Shown: positions 1 through 7,249, counted from the first letter of the stretch. The stretch: 36,858 nucleotides of DNA from Enhydrobacter sp. (GCA_026126105.1 JAHCJV010000055.1:1-36858); one strand, 5' to 3'. Made by a program: numbers and translations. The notes: generated from the letters alone by a model not told the origin.

Positions 1-1035
1 GGGACGGAGGACGTCTCTGCGGCGCCAAGGCAGGCGGCAGCAGAGCCCGAAACGCCTCCTGCCCCCGCTCCGAAGAGCGCGACGCCCGCGCCGACACATG
101 CCTCGGAGCCCGCGCCGCGCCCCTCCGCCGCGCCCGTCCCGCTCTCTCCGCGCCCGGCGATCGCGAAGCCCCTCGCCTCGCCCGCCGTGCGCCGGCGTGC
201 ACGCGACGCCGGCGTCGACCTCCGCCAGGTGCGCGGCAGCGGACCGGCGGGGCGCATCGGCCATGAGGACCTCGACGCCTTCCTGCGCGGCAGTGCCGCT
301 GCGGCAACCGGCGGCGGCAAGGTCGCCAATCCTGCCGTCGAAACGATCAAGATCGTAGGCCTGCGCCGACGCATCGCGCAGAAGATGGCGGAGTCCAAGC
401 GCCGGGTCGCGCACTTCTCCTACGTCGAGGAAGTCGATGTCACCGATGTCGAAGAGCTGCGCGCGACGCTCAACGAGCAGCACAAATCGGGCGACCGTCC
501 GCGCCTCACCTTGATGCCGTTCCTGATGCAGGCGCTGGTCAGGGCAATCGCCGACTTCCCCGAGATGAACGCGCTGTACGACGACGAGGCCGAGACCATC
601 GAGCGGCATGGCGGCGTCCATATCGGCATCGCGACCCAGACGTCCGCCGGCCTGATGGTCCCCGTGGTGCGCCATTGCGAGGCGCGCGGCCTGTGGGATT
701 TCGCGGCGGAGGTGCGCCGGCTGGCGGAGGCGGCGCGCCAGGGCACGGCGACGCGCACCGAGCTGTCGGGCTCGACCATCACGATCACGAGCCTGGGCGC
801 GCTGGGTGGCATCGTCAGCACGCCGGTGATCAACCGGCCGGAGGTGGCGATCGTCGGCGTCAACCGCCAGGTCGTGCGGCCGGTGTGGCAGGGCGGCCAG
901 TTCGTGCCGCGCACCATGATGAACCTGTCGTCGTCCTTCGATCACCGCGTCATCGACGGCTTCGTGGCGGCGAGCTTCGTGCAGCGCCTCAAGAGCCTGC
1001 TCGAAGCGCCGGCCACTCTTTTCATCGAGGCGTGA
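1..1035 (+). CDS. Dihydrolipoamide acyltransferase, E2 component of a 2-oxoacid dehydrogenase complex (5' partial)
   Basis: The frame is open from the first base, so the start and the lipoyl domain lie outside the window. What remains is an Ala/Pro-rich linker (about codons 6-60), then a peripheral subunit-binding domain (ASPAVRRRARDAGVDL..GSGPAGRI) that docks E1 or E3, then the catalytic acyltransferase domain. The catalytic signature SSFDHRVIDG is present, with the active His codon at 943 and the Asp codon at 955. The enzyme transfers the acyl group from lipoyl-lysine to CoA in the cytoplasmic multienzyme complex. The E3 gene follows after one base, so the two are cotranscribed. The substrate (branched-chain 2-oxoacid, pyruvate or acetoin) cannot be decided without the E1 genes upstream; a branched-chain type is a guess. 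Confidence 0.93.
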   Translation, partial: GTEDVSAAPRQAAAEPETPPAPAPKSATPAPTHASEPAPRPSAAPVPLSPRPAIAKPLASPAVRRRARDAGVDLRQVRGSGPAGRIGHEDLDAFLRGSAAAATGGGKVANPAVETIKIVGLRRRIAQKMAESKRRVAHFSYVEEVDVTDVEELRATLNEQHKSGDRPRLTLMPFLMQALVRAIADFPEMNALYDDEAETIERHGGVHIGIATQTSAGLMVPVVRHCEARGLWDFAAEVRRLAEAARQGTATRTELSGSTITITSLGALGGIVSTPVINRPEVAIVGVNRQVVRPVWQGGQFVPRTMMNLSSSFDHRVIDGFVAASFVQRLKSLLEAPATLFIEA

Positions 1036-1036
1036 G

Positions 1037-2449
1037 ATGGCCGAGATCAAGGCGAAGGTGATGATCGTCGGCGGCGGACCGGGCGGCTATGTCGCCGCGA
1101 TCCGCGCGGGCCAGCTCGGCCTCGACGTCGTGCTGATCGAGCAGGGCGGCCGCGAGGGCGGGCTGGGCGGCACCTGCCTCAATGTCGGCTGCATCCCGTC
1201 GAAGGCGATCATCCATGCCGCCGATGCGGTCCACCAGGCGCACCGGCAGGCCGAGGCGAAGTCGCCGTTCGGCCTCGCGGTCGAGCGGCCGACGCTCGAC
1301 TTCGCGCGCACGATCGAGTGGAAGGACGGAATCGTCGGCCGCCTCACCAGCGGCGTCGCCGCGCTGCTGAAGCGCTACAAGGTCAAGATCGTGCACGGCC
1401 ATGCAACGATGGTCGACGGCAAGACCTGCAAGGTCGACACCGATACCGGCCCCGAGACCGTGCGCGCCGAGCATATCGTGCTCGCCACCGGATCGGAGGC
1501 GGCGAGCGTGCCGTCCCTTCCCTTCGGCGGACGGATCATCTCCTCGACCGAGGCGCTGTCGCTGCCGGCCGTGCCGGAGCGGCTCGTCGTCGTCGGCGCC
1601 GGCTATATCGGGCTCGAGCTCGGCACCGCCTTCGCCAAGCTCGGATCCAAGGTGACGATCGTCGAGGCCGAGGACCGCCTCCTGCCGGCCTACGACAGCG
1701 AGCTGACGCGCCCCGTCGCGCGCCGCCTGCGCGCCCTCGGCGTCGAAGTGCTGACCGGCGCGCGCGCCGCCGGTGTCACCGACTCGGGCGATGCGCTGCG
1801 GGTCTCATCGCAAGGCGGCGCGACGATCCGCGAGATCGCCGCCGACAATGTTCTCGTCGCCACCGGCCGCCGTGCCCGCATCGCCGGGCTGGGACTCGAC
1901 CGGCTCGACCTCACGATGAACGGCGCCTTCGTCGCGATCGACGAGCGTTGCGCGACCTCGATGTACAATGTCTGGGCGGTCGGCGACCTGACCGGCGAGC
2001 CGATGCTGGCGCATCGCGCCATGGCGCAGGGCGCGATGGTCGCCGAGATCATCGCCGGCCAGCGCCGCGTGTTCGATGCCGTGGCCATCCCCGCCGTCTG
2101 CTTCACCGACCCGGAGATCGTCACCGTTGGCCTCTCACCCGATGCCGCGCGCGCCGCCGGCCACGACGTGCATGTCGGCACTTTCCCCCTCGCCGCCAAC
2201 GGCCGCGCCCTCACCCTCGACGCCGAGGACGGCTTCGTGCGCGTCACCGCCCGCGCCGACAACCACCTCGTTCTGGGCATCGCCGCCGTCGGCGCCGGCG
2301 TGTCGGAACTGTCGTCTGCCTTCAGCCTCGCCCTCGAAATGGGCGCCCGCCTCGAAGATATCGCCGGCACCATCCACGCCCACCCCACGCTCGGCGAGGC
2401 CTTCCACGAAGCCAGCCTGCGCGCGCTGGGCGAGGCGCTGCATATTTGA
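1037..2449 (+). CDS. lpdA: Dihydrolipoyl dehydrogenase (E3)
   Basis: This flavoprotein reoxidises dihydrolipoyl groups of E2 and reduces NAD+. The 470-residue length is normal for the family. The N-terminal FAD-binding motif is VGGGPGGYVAA (about residues 11-21). The redox disulfide motif is GGTCLNVGCIPSK, with Cys47 and Cys52. A second Rossmann motif, VVGAGYIGLELG, binds NAD. The FAD-contacting motif near the end of the second half is VWAVGDLTGEPMLAH. The C-terminal interface motif HAHPTLGEAFHEA carries the catalytic His-Glu pair. The ATG starts one base after the E2 stop and has GAGG-like bases just upstream inside the E2 end, so translation is probably coupled. This is the last gene of the dehydrogenase operon visible here. 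Confidence 0.96.
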   Translation: MAEIKAKVMIVGGGPGGYVAAIRAGQLGLDVVLIEQGGREGGLGGTCLNVGCIPSKAIIHAADAVHQAHRQAEAKSPFGLAVERPTLDFARTIEWKDGIVGRLTSGVAALLKRYKVKIVHGHATMVDGKTCKVDTDTGPETVRAEHIVLATGSEAASVPSLPFGGRIISSTEALSLPAVPERLVVVGAGYIGLELGTAFAKLGSKVTIVEAEDRLLPAYDSELTRPVARRLRALGVEVLTGARAAGVTDSGDALRVSSQGGATIREIAADNVLVATGRRARIAGLGLDRLDLTMNGAFVAIDERCATSMYNVWAVGDLTGEPMLAHRAMAQGAMVAEIIAGQRRVFDAVAIPAVCFTDPEIVTVGLSPDAARAAGHDVHVGTFPLAANGRALTLDAEDGFVRVTARADNHLVLGIAAVGAGVSELSSAFSLALEMGARLEDIAGTIHAHPTLGEAFHEASLRALGEALHI

Positions 2450-2502
2450 TGGGCGAAGGTTGCCTCCGTCGCTTCCCCTTTGCAGGATCGCACTTCAGGG
2501 GC

Positions 2503-2531
2503 TTGCATGAGGAGGCATTGGGCTTTAGACT
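2503..2531 (+). promoter_or_regulatory. Sigma70-type promoter of the RES/Xre toxin-antitoxin pair
   Basis: TTGCAT (2503-2508) and TAGACT (2526-2531) are separated by exactly 17 bases, 20 bases ahead of the antitoxin ATG. The match to consensus is moderate (3/6 and 4/6). It lies just after the lpdA stop and would give the toxin-antitoxin pair its own transcription. This is inferred from sequence only. Confidence 0.55.
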
Positions 2532-2543
2532 TTCTGCAGAAAG
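2530..2543. promoter_or_regulatory. 14-bp perfect palindrome, candidate antitoxin operator
   Basis: CTTTCTGCAGAAAG is a perfect 14-bp palindrome. It overlaps the last bases of the -10 element and covers the expected transcription start. It lies directly ahead of the AAAGG ribosome-binding bases of the antitoxin gene. Xre-type antitoxins usually repress their own promoter by binding such a dyad, so this is the natural operator candidate. Confidence 0.6.
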
Positions 2544-2550
2544 GCTATTG

Positions 2551-2937
2551 ATGATGCCTTCCGCCCGTCCCTCGCCAGCGCCCAACCCGAGTCCCGGAGC
2601 CGTCGTCACCAAGGCCGCATTGCGCGCGGCGTCGCAGTTGGGAATGACCAATAGGGCCTTCGCCAACGTGGTTGGCCTGTCGGAAGCGACCGTCTCGCGC
2701 ATGCGGTCGAAGGAATACGAGCTCCAACCGGACCACAAATCCTTTGAGCTCGCCCTTTTGTTCGTGCGTCTCTATCGGTCGCTCGATGCCATCGTCGGCG
2801 GCGACGATGCCGCGGCCGGCGCCTGGCTCACGAACCGCAATACGGCGCTGCGCGATGAGCCCCTGAAGCTCATACAGACCGTGCCGGGGCTCATGAATGT
2901 CATCCAGTACCTGGACTCCCGCCGCGCTATCGTCTGA
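2551..2937 (+). CDS. Xre/MbcA/ParS-type antitoxin (DUF2384) of a RES toxin
   Basis: The 128-residue protein has a helix-turn-helix-like N-terminal half (about residues 18-55, with MTNRAFANVVGLSEATVSRM) that would bind DNA. Its C-terminal toxin-binding domain is typical of RES antitoxins (AWLTNRNTALRDEPLKLI..VPGLMNVIQYLDSR). It should neutralise the RES toxin encoded immediately downstream and repress the shared promoter. The start is placed at ATG 2551 because AAAGG lies 7 bases upstream and because the promoter and palindrome end just before it. An in-frame ATG at 2449, overlapping the lpdA stop, would add 34 residues but would be read through the promoter region. The 3' end overlaps the toxin gene by 41 bases. 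Confidence 0.85.
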   Translation: MMPSARPSPAPNPSPGAVVTKAALRAASQLGMTNRAFANVVGLSEATVSRMRSKEYELQPDHKSFELALLFVRLYRSLDAIVGGDDAAAGAWLTNRNTALRDEPLKLIQTVPGLMNVIQYLDSRRAIV

Positions 2938-3673
2938 GGCACGCCCGCTCTCGGGCACCTGTTGGCGACTGGTCGAGGCGCAGCACCGCATATCGACCCT
3001 GAAACTGGTGGACACGGTCGAGGAGCAGGCGATCCTCGAAGAACAGATTCAGGCAACCAAGCCGCCGCTTCCGGCGGGCGGCGAACGGCTGCACTATCTG
3101 CTCTCGACGCCGTTCCGCTATGGCGCCTTCTATCCGACGGGCTCGCGCTTCCGGCGGGCGGGCTTGACCGAGGGCGTGTTTTACGCAGCCGAGGAGTCGC
3201 GCACCGCGGTGGCGGAAATCGTATTCTATCGCCTGCTCTTCTACGCCGAATCGCCGGACACGCCCTGGCCTGCAAACGCCGCCGAGTACACGGCCTTCTC
3301 GGCGGCGTACGGCACCCCGAAAAGCGTCGACCTCACGAAGGGCAGGCTGGCCAAGGACACGGCCGTGTGGACCCATCTGACGGTCTATACGGCCTGCCAG
3401 GCGCTGGCCGATTCGGCGCGTGCCGCCGGCATCGCGATCGTTCGCTACCGGTCGGTGCGCGACCCGCGGCGCGGCGCCAACCTCGCGCTCCTGACCGTCG
3501 AGGCCTTTGCCAGGCCCAAGCCGATCAACCAGCAGACCTGGCACATCCGCCTGAGCGCGACGGGGGCGCAAGCGATCTGCGAAGCCCCGAAGGCCGGCAT
3601 GACGTTCGACCGGAGGGTCTTTGCGGCCGATCCCCGTATCGCCAAGCTTCGCTGGACACGAACAGGTCGCTGA
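2897..3673 (+). CDS. RES-domain toxin (NAD+-degrading type)
   Basis: The 258-residue protein carries the RES fold named after conserved Arg, Glu and Ser residues. Visible are FRYGAFYPTGSRFRRAG (Arg near 84), GVFYAAEESRTAVAEIVFYR (Glu near 107) and IVRYRSVRDPRRGANLALL with the late Ser. Characterised family members deplete NAD+, acting as NAD+ phosphorylases or glycohydrolases, and so arrest growth. The gene overlaps its antitoxin by 41 bases, which forces coupled translation. It is somewhat longer than minimal RES toxins because of an N-terminal helical stretch (residues 30-60). The product is cytoplasmic; no signal peptide is seen. Confidence 0.87.
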   Translation: MSSSTWTPAALSSEARPLSGTCWRLVEAQHRISTLKLVDTVEEQAILEEQIQATKPPLPAGGERLHYLLSTPFRYGAFYPTGSRFRRAGLTEGVFYAAEESRTAVAEIVFYRLLFYAESPDTPWPANAAEYTAFSAAYGTPKSVDLTKGRLAKDTAVWTHLTVYTACQALADSARAAGIAIVRYRSVRDPRRGANLALLTVEAFARPKPINQQTWHIRLSATGAQAICEAPKAGMTFDRRVFAADPRIAKLRWTRTGR

Positions 3674-3706
3674 CGTCCGTGGCGATCAGGGGAGAAGGAA
3701 GATCTC

Positions 3707-4891
3707 ATGAATCCAAGAATGCGCTCGGCCGTGGCATTCGCCGCCGCCTTTTTCATCGGCGCCACGGCCGCGACCGCGCCCTCCGCCGCCGACATCCAGC
3801 TCACGCCGATCGTCGCCGATGTGCTGTGGGCGCCCCGGCCGATGCGCGGCAGCGATGCGCGCGTACATCTCGTCTACGAATTGCGCCTTTCCAATCCGAC
3901 GCCCTTCACCCTCGCGCTCGAGACGGTCGAGGTTGTCGACGAGGCGGGCCGTGTCCTGCTCACCATGAACAAAGACACGATCGGCCGGCGCTTCTCGATC
4001 GGTGGCCGGCGCGGCAACGAGGCGACCTCGCTTAAGGTCGGACAGTTCGGCGTTCTTTTCGCGCACGCCGACTTCGCGGCGGATCAGCCGGAGCCCAGGA
4101 CGCTCAGCCACCGCGTCTCGGCGGTTCTCCACCAGCCGGACCATCCGCCCCGCCCCATCACCGTTTCGGGCGGCGAGGCCCGCGTCGACCAGGCGCCGCC
4201 GATCGTCCTGGGGCCCCCGCTCCACGGTGAGGGCTACCTCGCTGGCGACGGCTGCTGCGATTCGATTCGGCACGTACGTGCCCTGCTGCCGCTCGACGGC
4301 CGGTTCGCCCTGGCCCAGCGTTTCGCCATCGACTGGGAGCAGCTCGACGGCGACAACCGCCTCCTGCGCGGCGACCCTAAGAAGGTCGAGAGCTACACCA
4401 TCTTCGGCCGGGACGTGGTCGCCGTCGCGAATGGAACGGTGGTCGCCATGCGCAACGACCTGCCGGAGCAGGTTCCCGGCGCCCTGCCGGCAGGCCTGCC
4501 GGTCAGCGAGGCGGACGGCAATTTTGTCGTGCTCGACATCGGCGGCGGCGCCTTCGCGCTGTTCGCCCACATGCAGCCAGGAAGCGTCACCGTGCAGCCC
4601 GGCGCACGGGTGAAGCGCGGCGACGTGCTGGGCAAGGTCGGCAACACCGGCAACAGCTCCGCGCCCCACCTTCACTTCCACGTCATGGACGGCCCCTCTC
4701 CGCTCCTCGCGAACGGCATTCCCTACGTGATCGACCGTTTCCGGCTCACCGCCGTCAGCACCGGCGGGACGGCCGATTTCGACAAGGCCGAAGCGACCGG
4801 CACGCCGATGAGCCTGACGTCGTTCGCCGGGAAGCCCCAGCTGGAGCAACTGCTGCCGATGGACCTGACGGTCGTGGGATTCACTCGATGA
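3707..4891 (+). CDS. Secreted M23-like peptidase
   Basis: The 394-residue protein begins with a signal peptide (hydrophobic AVAFAAAFFIGATAAT, likely cleaved after PSAA). A beta-rich region (about 30-170) is followed by an M23/LytM-type domain (about 200-345). The domain ends with GNTGNSSAPHLHFHVMDG, which has the HxH zinc ligands, and it contains GNFVVLDIGGGAFALFAHMQPGS. M23 enzymes cut peptidoglycan cross-bridges in the periplasm. The first-ligand motif, normally HxGxD, reads RFAID here, so zinc binding may be altered or the protein may act as a non-enzymatic regulator. AAGGAAG stands about 7 bases before the ATG. It follows the toxin gene by 33 bases on the same strand, but no functional link is evident. 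Confidence 0.8.
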   Translation: MNPRMRSAVAFAAAFFIGATAATAPSAADIQLTPIVADVLWAPRPMRGSDARVHLVYELRLSNPTPFTLALETVEVVDEAGRVLLTMNKDTIGRRFSIGGRRGNEATSLKVGQFGVLFAHADFAADQPEPRTLSHRVSAVLHQPDHPPRPITVSGGEARVDQAPPIVLGPPLHGEGYLAGDGCCDSIRHVRALLPLDGRFALAQRFAIDWEQLDGDNRLLRGDPKKVESYTIFGRDVVAVANGTVVAMRNDLPEQVPGALPAGLPVSEADGNFVVLDIGGGAFALFAHMQPGSVTVQPGARVKRGDVLGKVGNTGNSSAPHLHFHVMDGPSPLLANGIPYVIDRFRLTAVSTGGTADFDKAEATGTPMSLTSFAGKPQLEQLLPMDLTVVGFTR

Positions 4892-4996
4892 GAATTCGTT
4901 TCGTGCCCGGCCGCGACAGATGCTAACGCTACTCCGAGGCAAGATCGCGAGGAGAGAGATGATCGGGGCGAGGCGCCTCGCGTGGGGAACCTGCGA

Positions 4997-5176
4997 ATGG
5001 TCTACCTGATAAGCGCCGTGTTCGACGAAGGAGGAAAGGTCTCCAGCGTCCGATACACGGCCAGGGCCGCCTTGAAGCTGGCGCTCCAGTATTGGCGCGA
5101 CGGCTACACCAATATCCGCGTCACGGTGAACGACGAAACCTACACGCTCGAACAGTTCAAGGAGCTGGTCGGGTAG
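4997..5176 (+). CDS. Small conserved-looking protein of unknown function
   Basis: A 59-residue protein starting MVYLISAVFDEGGKVSS. It is predicted mixed alpha/beta and contains a helix (ARAALKLALQYWRDG) followed by strands (YTNIRVTVNDETYTL). There is no membrane segment or signal peptide. The start is uncertain: ATG 4997 has GGGGAA 8 bases upstream, whereas an in-frame GTG at 4982 has only GAGG. A second ATG at 4959 with a strong GGAGAGAG site is out of frame and would encode a 16-residue peptide ending inside this gene. I do not recognise the family. Confidence 0.65.
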   Translation: MVYLISAVFDEGGKVSSVRYTARAALKLALQYWRDGYTNIRVTVNDETYTLEQFKELVG

Positions 5177-5270
5177 GCAGCACCGTTGCGACCAGATCAA
5201 ACGCTCCGGGTGAGCGGAGTTCTGGTCATCTCTCCGCTCCTCCATGTTCAGCGCTCCGCCGCGGCTGCGA

Positions 5271-5840
5271 CTAGAGCTGCGGGAATACCCGCGGCCAGAC
5301 TTGCTGCGGCGGGGGCACCGGATAAAGGCGATGCCCGTTCGCTCTCTTCACGGAGCGTTCGATGGCGTCGAGCAGATCGTCGCGATCGAAGGGCTGCCGG
5401 ACGACCGGTTCCTCCCGCCTGTCCCACGCGAAGGCGTCGCTCGCCGCGGAGGCGATCCACACGACGGGGATCTCGTGAACCGCCAGGGAGTCCGCAATCC
5501 CGGCAGCGCCGGGGATGCAGGCGTCGAGCAGCGCACACAGAAACGGTCGGCGGGCTCGATCGACGAGGCGCTGCGCCTCCTCGCCCGAAGTGGCAGGGCC
5601 CACCACTCGGTAACCTGAGTCGCGCAGCATCTGCTGGACCTCGAGGGCAGCGGCGGCGTCGTCCTCGACGAGCAGGACATGACCACCCGGGAGGTCGTCG
5701 GCGGCCTTCGGCACGGGCGCCATGCGGCGCGGCGCGGCCTCGTCGGGAAGTGCATGCACCAGGCCAATGCGGGGCCTGGCAAAGGGGGAAAGCGGCGCCT
5801 GCGGCATGATGCTGGACAGGGATGCAGCTGACCCGATCAT
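5271..5840 (-). CDS. Response-regulator receiver-domain protein, stand-alone
   Basis: The 189-residue protein consists of a 50-residue flexible leader and one CheY-like receiver domain (about 54-170) with no output domain. The acidic pocket is VLLVEDDAA (Glu59, Asp60, Asp61), and the likely phospho-acceptor is Asp106 in LLDACIPG. The switch residue is Ser131 in IASAAS. The conserved Lys of the KPF motif is replaced: the sequence is VVRQPFD, with Gln149, which would weaken the phosphorylation switch. The ATG has a near-perfect anti-16S match, AAGGAGGTGA, 6 bases upstream, so it should be strongly translated. It lies 72 bases downstream of hsp20 on the same strand and is probably in its operon, which suggests a stress-related role. 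Confidence 0.8.
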   Translation of the reverse strand: MIGSAASLSSIMPQAPLSPFARPRIGLVHALPDEAAPRRMAPVPKAADDLPGGHVLLVEDDAAAALEVQQMLRDSGYRVVGPATSGEEAQRLVDRARRPFLCALLDACIPGAAGIADSLAVHEIPVVWIASAASDAFAWDRREEPVVRQPFDRDDLLDAIERSVKRANGHRLYPVPPPQQVWPRVFPQL

Positions 5841-5877
5841 GGTAAGTCACCTCCTTGATTAGATGGACGAGTGAAGG

Positions 5878-5902
5878 GCACGCCGCGGGTCGGGCGGCGC
5901 GC
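5878..5902 (-). promoter_or_regulatory. Stable hairpin between hsp20 and the receiver gene
   Basis: On the minus strand GCGCGCCGC and GCGGCGTGC form a 9-bp stem (one G-T wobble) around a 7-base loop. It begins 10 bases after the hsp20 stop. There is no T-run behind it, so it is more likely a 3' stabiliser or processing element than a full terminator. It could leave the abundant hsp20 message uncoupled in amount from the receiver message. Confidence 0.5.
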
Positions 5903-5912
5903 TCCTGGCGAG

Positions 5913-6365
5913 TTACTGCTGCGTGATGGTCCGCGGGGACGAGGCCGCTTCGACGCGAATCGCGCGGGCCTTCTTCTCCTCCGGTATCTCCCGCTTGAGA
6001 TTGATCGTGAGCATCCCGTTGGACAGCCGGGCGCCCGTGACCTTCACGTAGTCCGCCAGCTGGAAACGACGCTCGAAGTCGCGGCCGGCGATGCCTCGAT
6101 AGAGATACTCGGTCTCCGTGGTGCTCGGCTGGGCCTTGCCCGAGATCACGAGCTCGCCTTCCTTCTGGGTCACGTTCAGCTCCGCATCGGTGAAGCCCGC
6201 GACAGCCATGACGATACGGTATTCGTCGTCGCCGGCCTTCTCGATGTTGTAGGGCGGGTAGCCCGAGGAGCCGGCCTGTCCTGCCACAGAATCGAGCAGA
6301 TCGAAGACCCGATCGAAGCCGACGGTGGCGCGGTAATACGGAGAGAAATCGAAGTCGTTGCGCAT
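5913..6365 (-). CDS. Small heat-shock protein, Hsp20/alpha-crystallin family (IbpA-like)
   Basis: The 150-residue protein starts MRNDFDFSPYYRATVGFDRVFDLLD, the usual IbpA-type N-terminus. The alpha-crystallin domain runs from about residue 38 to 130 (YNIEKAGDDEYRIVMAVAGF, then GELVISGK, YLYRGIAGRDFERRF, and LSNGMLTINLKREIPEE). The C-terminal tail has an I-x-V anchor (RAIRVE). It holds unfolded proteins in the cytoplasm during heat stress. The start is fixed by AAGGAGG placed 6 bases ahead of ATG 6365; an in-frame ATG at 6371 touches the ribosome site and is unlikely. The 5' leader looks like a ROSE thermometer and the promoter like an RpoH site, both annotated separately. Confidence 0.93.
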   Translation of the reverse strand: MRNDFDFSPYYRATVGFDRVFDLLDSVAGQAGSSGYPPYNIEKAGDDEYRIVMAVAGFTDAELNVTQKEGELVISGKAQPSTTETEYLYRGIAGRDFERRFQLADYVKVTGARLSNGMLTINLKREIPEEKKARAIRVEAASSPRTITQQ

Positions 6366-6428
6366 GTGCATCCTCCTTGGAGCGATGGTTCCGAACCGGC
6401 ACCCCCAGCAGGGCGGCCACCGATTCGG
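6366..6428 (-). promoter_or_regulatory. ROSE-like RNA thermometer in the hsp20 leader
   Basis: ROSE elements precede small heat-shock genes of rhizobia and relatives. They hide the Shine-Dalgarno bases in an imperfect hairpin with a conserved U-(U/C)-G-C-U strand. Here the last hairpin (6387 back to 6369) reads CATCGCTCCAAGGAGGATG: the strand TCGCT(CC) faces AAGGAGG and is closed by CAT/ATG pairing. Upstream, CCGAATCGG and CCGGTTCGG (6428-6420 and 6399-6391) form a 9-bp stem with one wobble. The arrangement matches the family layout, although at about 63 bases the leader is short for it. Confidence 0.72.
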
Positions 6429-6434
6429 CAAGCG

Positions 6435-6462
6435 ATCTAGGCGCTGATCGCACGCCGTCAAG
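6435..6462 (-). promoter_or_regulatory. RpoH (sigma32)-type promoter of hsp20
   Basis: On the minus strand CTTG (6462-6459) is followed after 17 bases by CCTAGAT (6441-6435). This fits the alphaproteobacterial heat-shock pattern CTTG-N17-CYTATNT at all but one defined base. The expected transcript would start near 6428, exactly where the ROSE-like leader begins, which supports both calls. Confidence 0.65.
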
Positions 6463-6625
6463 GAGTGGAAAACACAAAATCGTCATGCCGGAGCTCGACG
6501 CGCAAGGCTCGAGGAGTAGGCGGTCAGCCCGACTTGCGGTGGACGAACCCGGAGAAGCGGCTGACTTATCCGTCAGCGGTCTTGTCCTGCTCGAGGAGCG
6601 CAAGTATGCAACGTGGCCTGCGCCT

Positions 6626-6973
6626 CTAGATCTTGAGGGCGCCGAAGAACGCGTAGAGGCTCCCCGCGGCGACAAGCGCCACGGCAATCAAGACCGCGAC
6701 GGGCCAGACAGTGGGCGCCGGCGTCAATCCTGGTTCGGGTCGCGCACTTGAAGGCGGAAGTCCGGCACGGATCGGGGTCGGTGTCCCCGCCGCCTCCTCG
6801 TCCGTACCCAACGGAGCGGCAGCCGGATCGAAGCCCGGGACCTTGTTCGCCTTCCTCGCCCCGATCGATGCGCGTCTGGTGCCGCGGAGCCGTGAGTCCT
6901 TCGTTCTGCTTGGCCATGGTAGGTAACCCGCCAGACCCTCCGACGGTTTCGCGCCTGCCCGGTGCGCTGTCAC
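6626..6973 (-). CDS. Small single-pass membrane protein, unknown function; start or frame uncertain
   Basis: The C-terminal part is convincing. A charged, Pro-rich stretch (KVPGFDPAAAPLGTDEEAAG) is followed by one hydrophobic helix (WPVAVLIAVALVAAGSLYAF) and a short tail ending LKI. Third-position GC supports this frame up to about position 6905. The start is not clear. The in-frame GTG at 6973 has no ribosome site. The only natural-looking start, ATG 6917 (MAKQNEGLTAPRH), is in another frame. Either a one-base change separates them, making the gene frameshifted, or translation starts at a weak codon. The neighbours are membrane and stress proteins. Confidence 0.5.
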   Translation of the reverse strand: MTAHRAGAKPSEGLAGYLPWPSRTKDSRLRGTRRASIGARKANKVPGFDPAAAPLGTDEEAAGTPTPIRAGLPPSSARPEPGLTPAPTVWPVAVLIAVALVAAGSLYAFFGALKI

Positions 6974-6993
6974 ACGGGCAGGAGGGGCAAGCG

Positions 6994-7170
6994 CTATCGA
7001 TCGCGCTCCGCCCTCACCTCGCGAGCAACCGCGCCCGAACGACGTTCGATCTCGGCCTGATCGCGTCCCGCGCCGCGACGATACAGGGCGTAGCCACCCG
7101 CCAGGATGAGGGCGAGCAGCGCGGTCCCCCCGCCCCACAGCCAATATCCGGCGCCTTGCAGTGCATCCAT
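6994..7170 (-). CDS. Small single-pass membrane protein
   Basis: A 58-residue protein, MDALQGAGYWLWGGGTALLALILAGGYALYRRGAG, with one transmembrane helix (about residues 9-29) and a positively charged, helical cytoplasmic tail rich in Arg and Glu. The arrangement suggests N-out/C-in by the positive-inside rule. GGGAG stands 8 bases ahead of the ATG. It lies 79 bases downstream of the TerC gene on the same strand, so cotranscription is possible. I do not recognise the family. Confidence 0.62.
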   Translation of the reverse strand: MDALQGAGYWLWGGGTALLALILAGGYALYRRGAGRDQAEIERRSGAVAREVRAERDR

Positions 7171-7249
7171 CGGGTGCTCCCGTGCTCGAGGTTCCTGCAA
7201 CAACGGCGGTTGCCTCTCCGTCGTTGCACATACGCGTTCGAGGCAATGC

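Noticed and set aside
1318..2550. N-terminal extension of the Xre antitoxin frame back into lpdA
   Set aside because: The upstream part is an Arg-rich shadow of lpdA. The true start follows the promoter, palindrome and ribosome site at 2503-2550.
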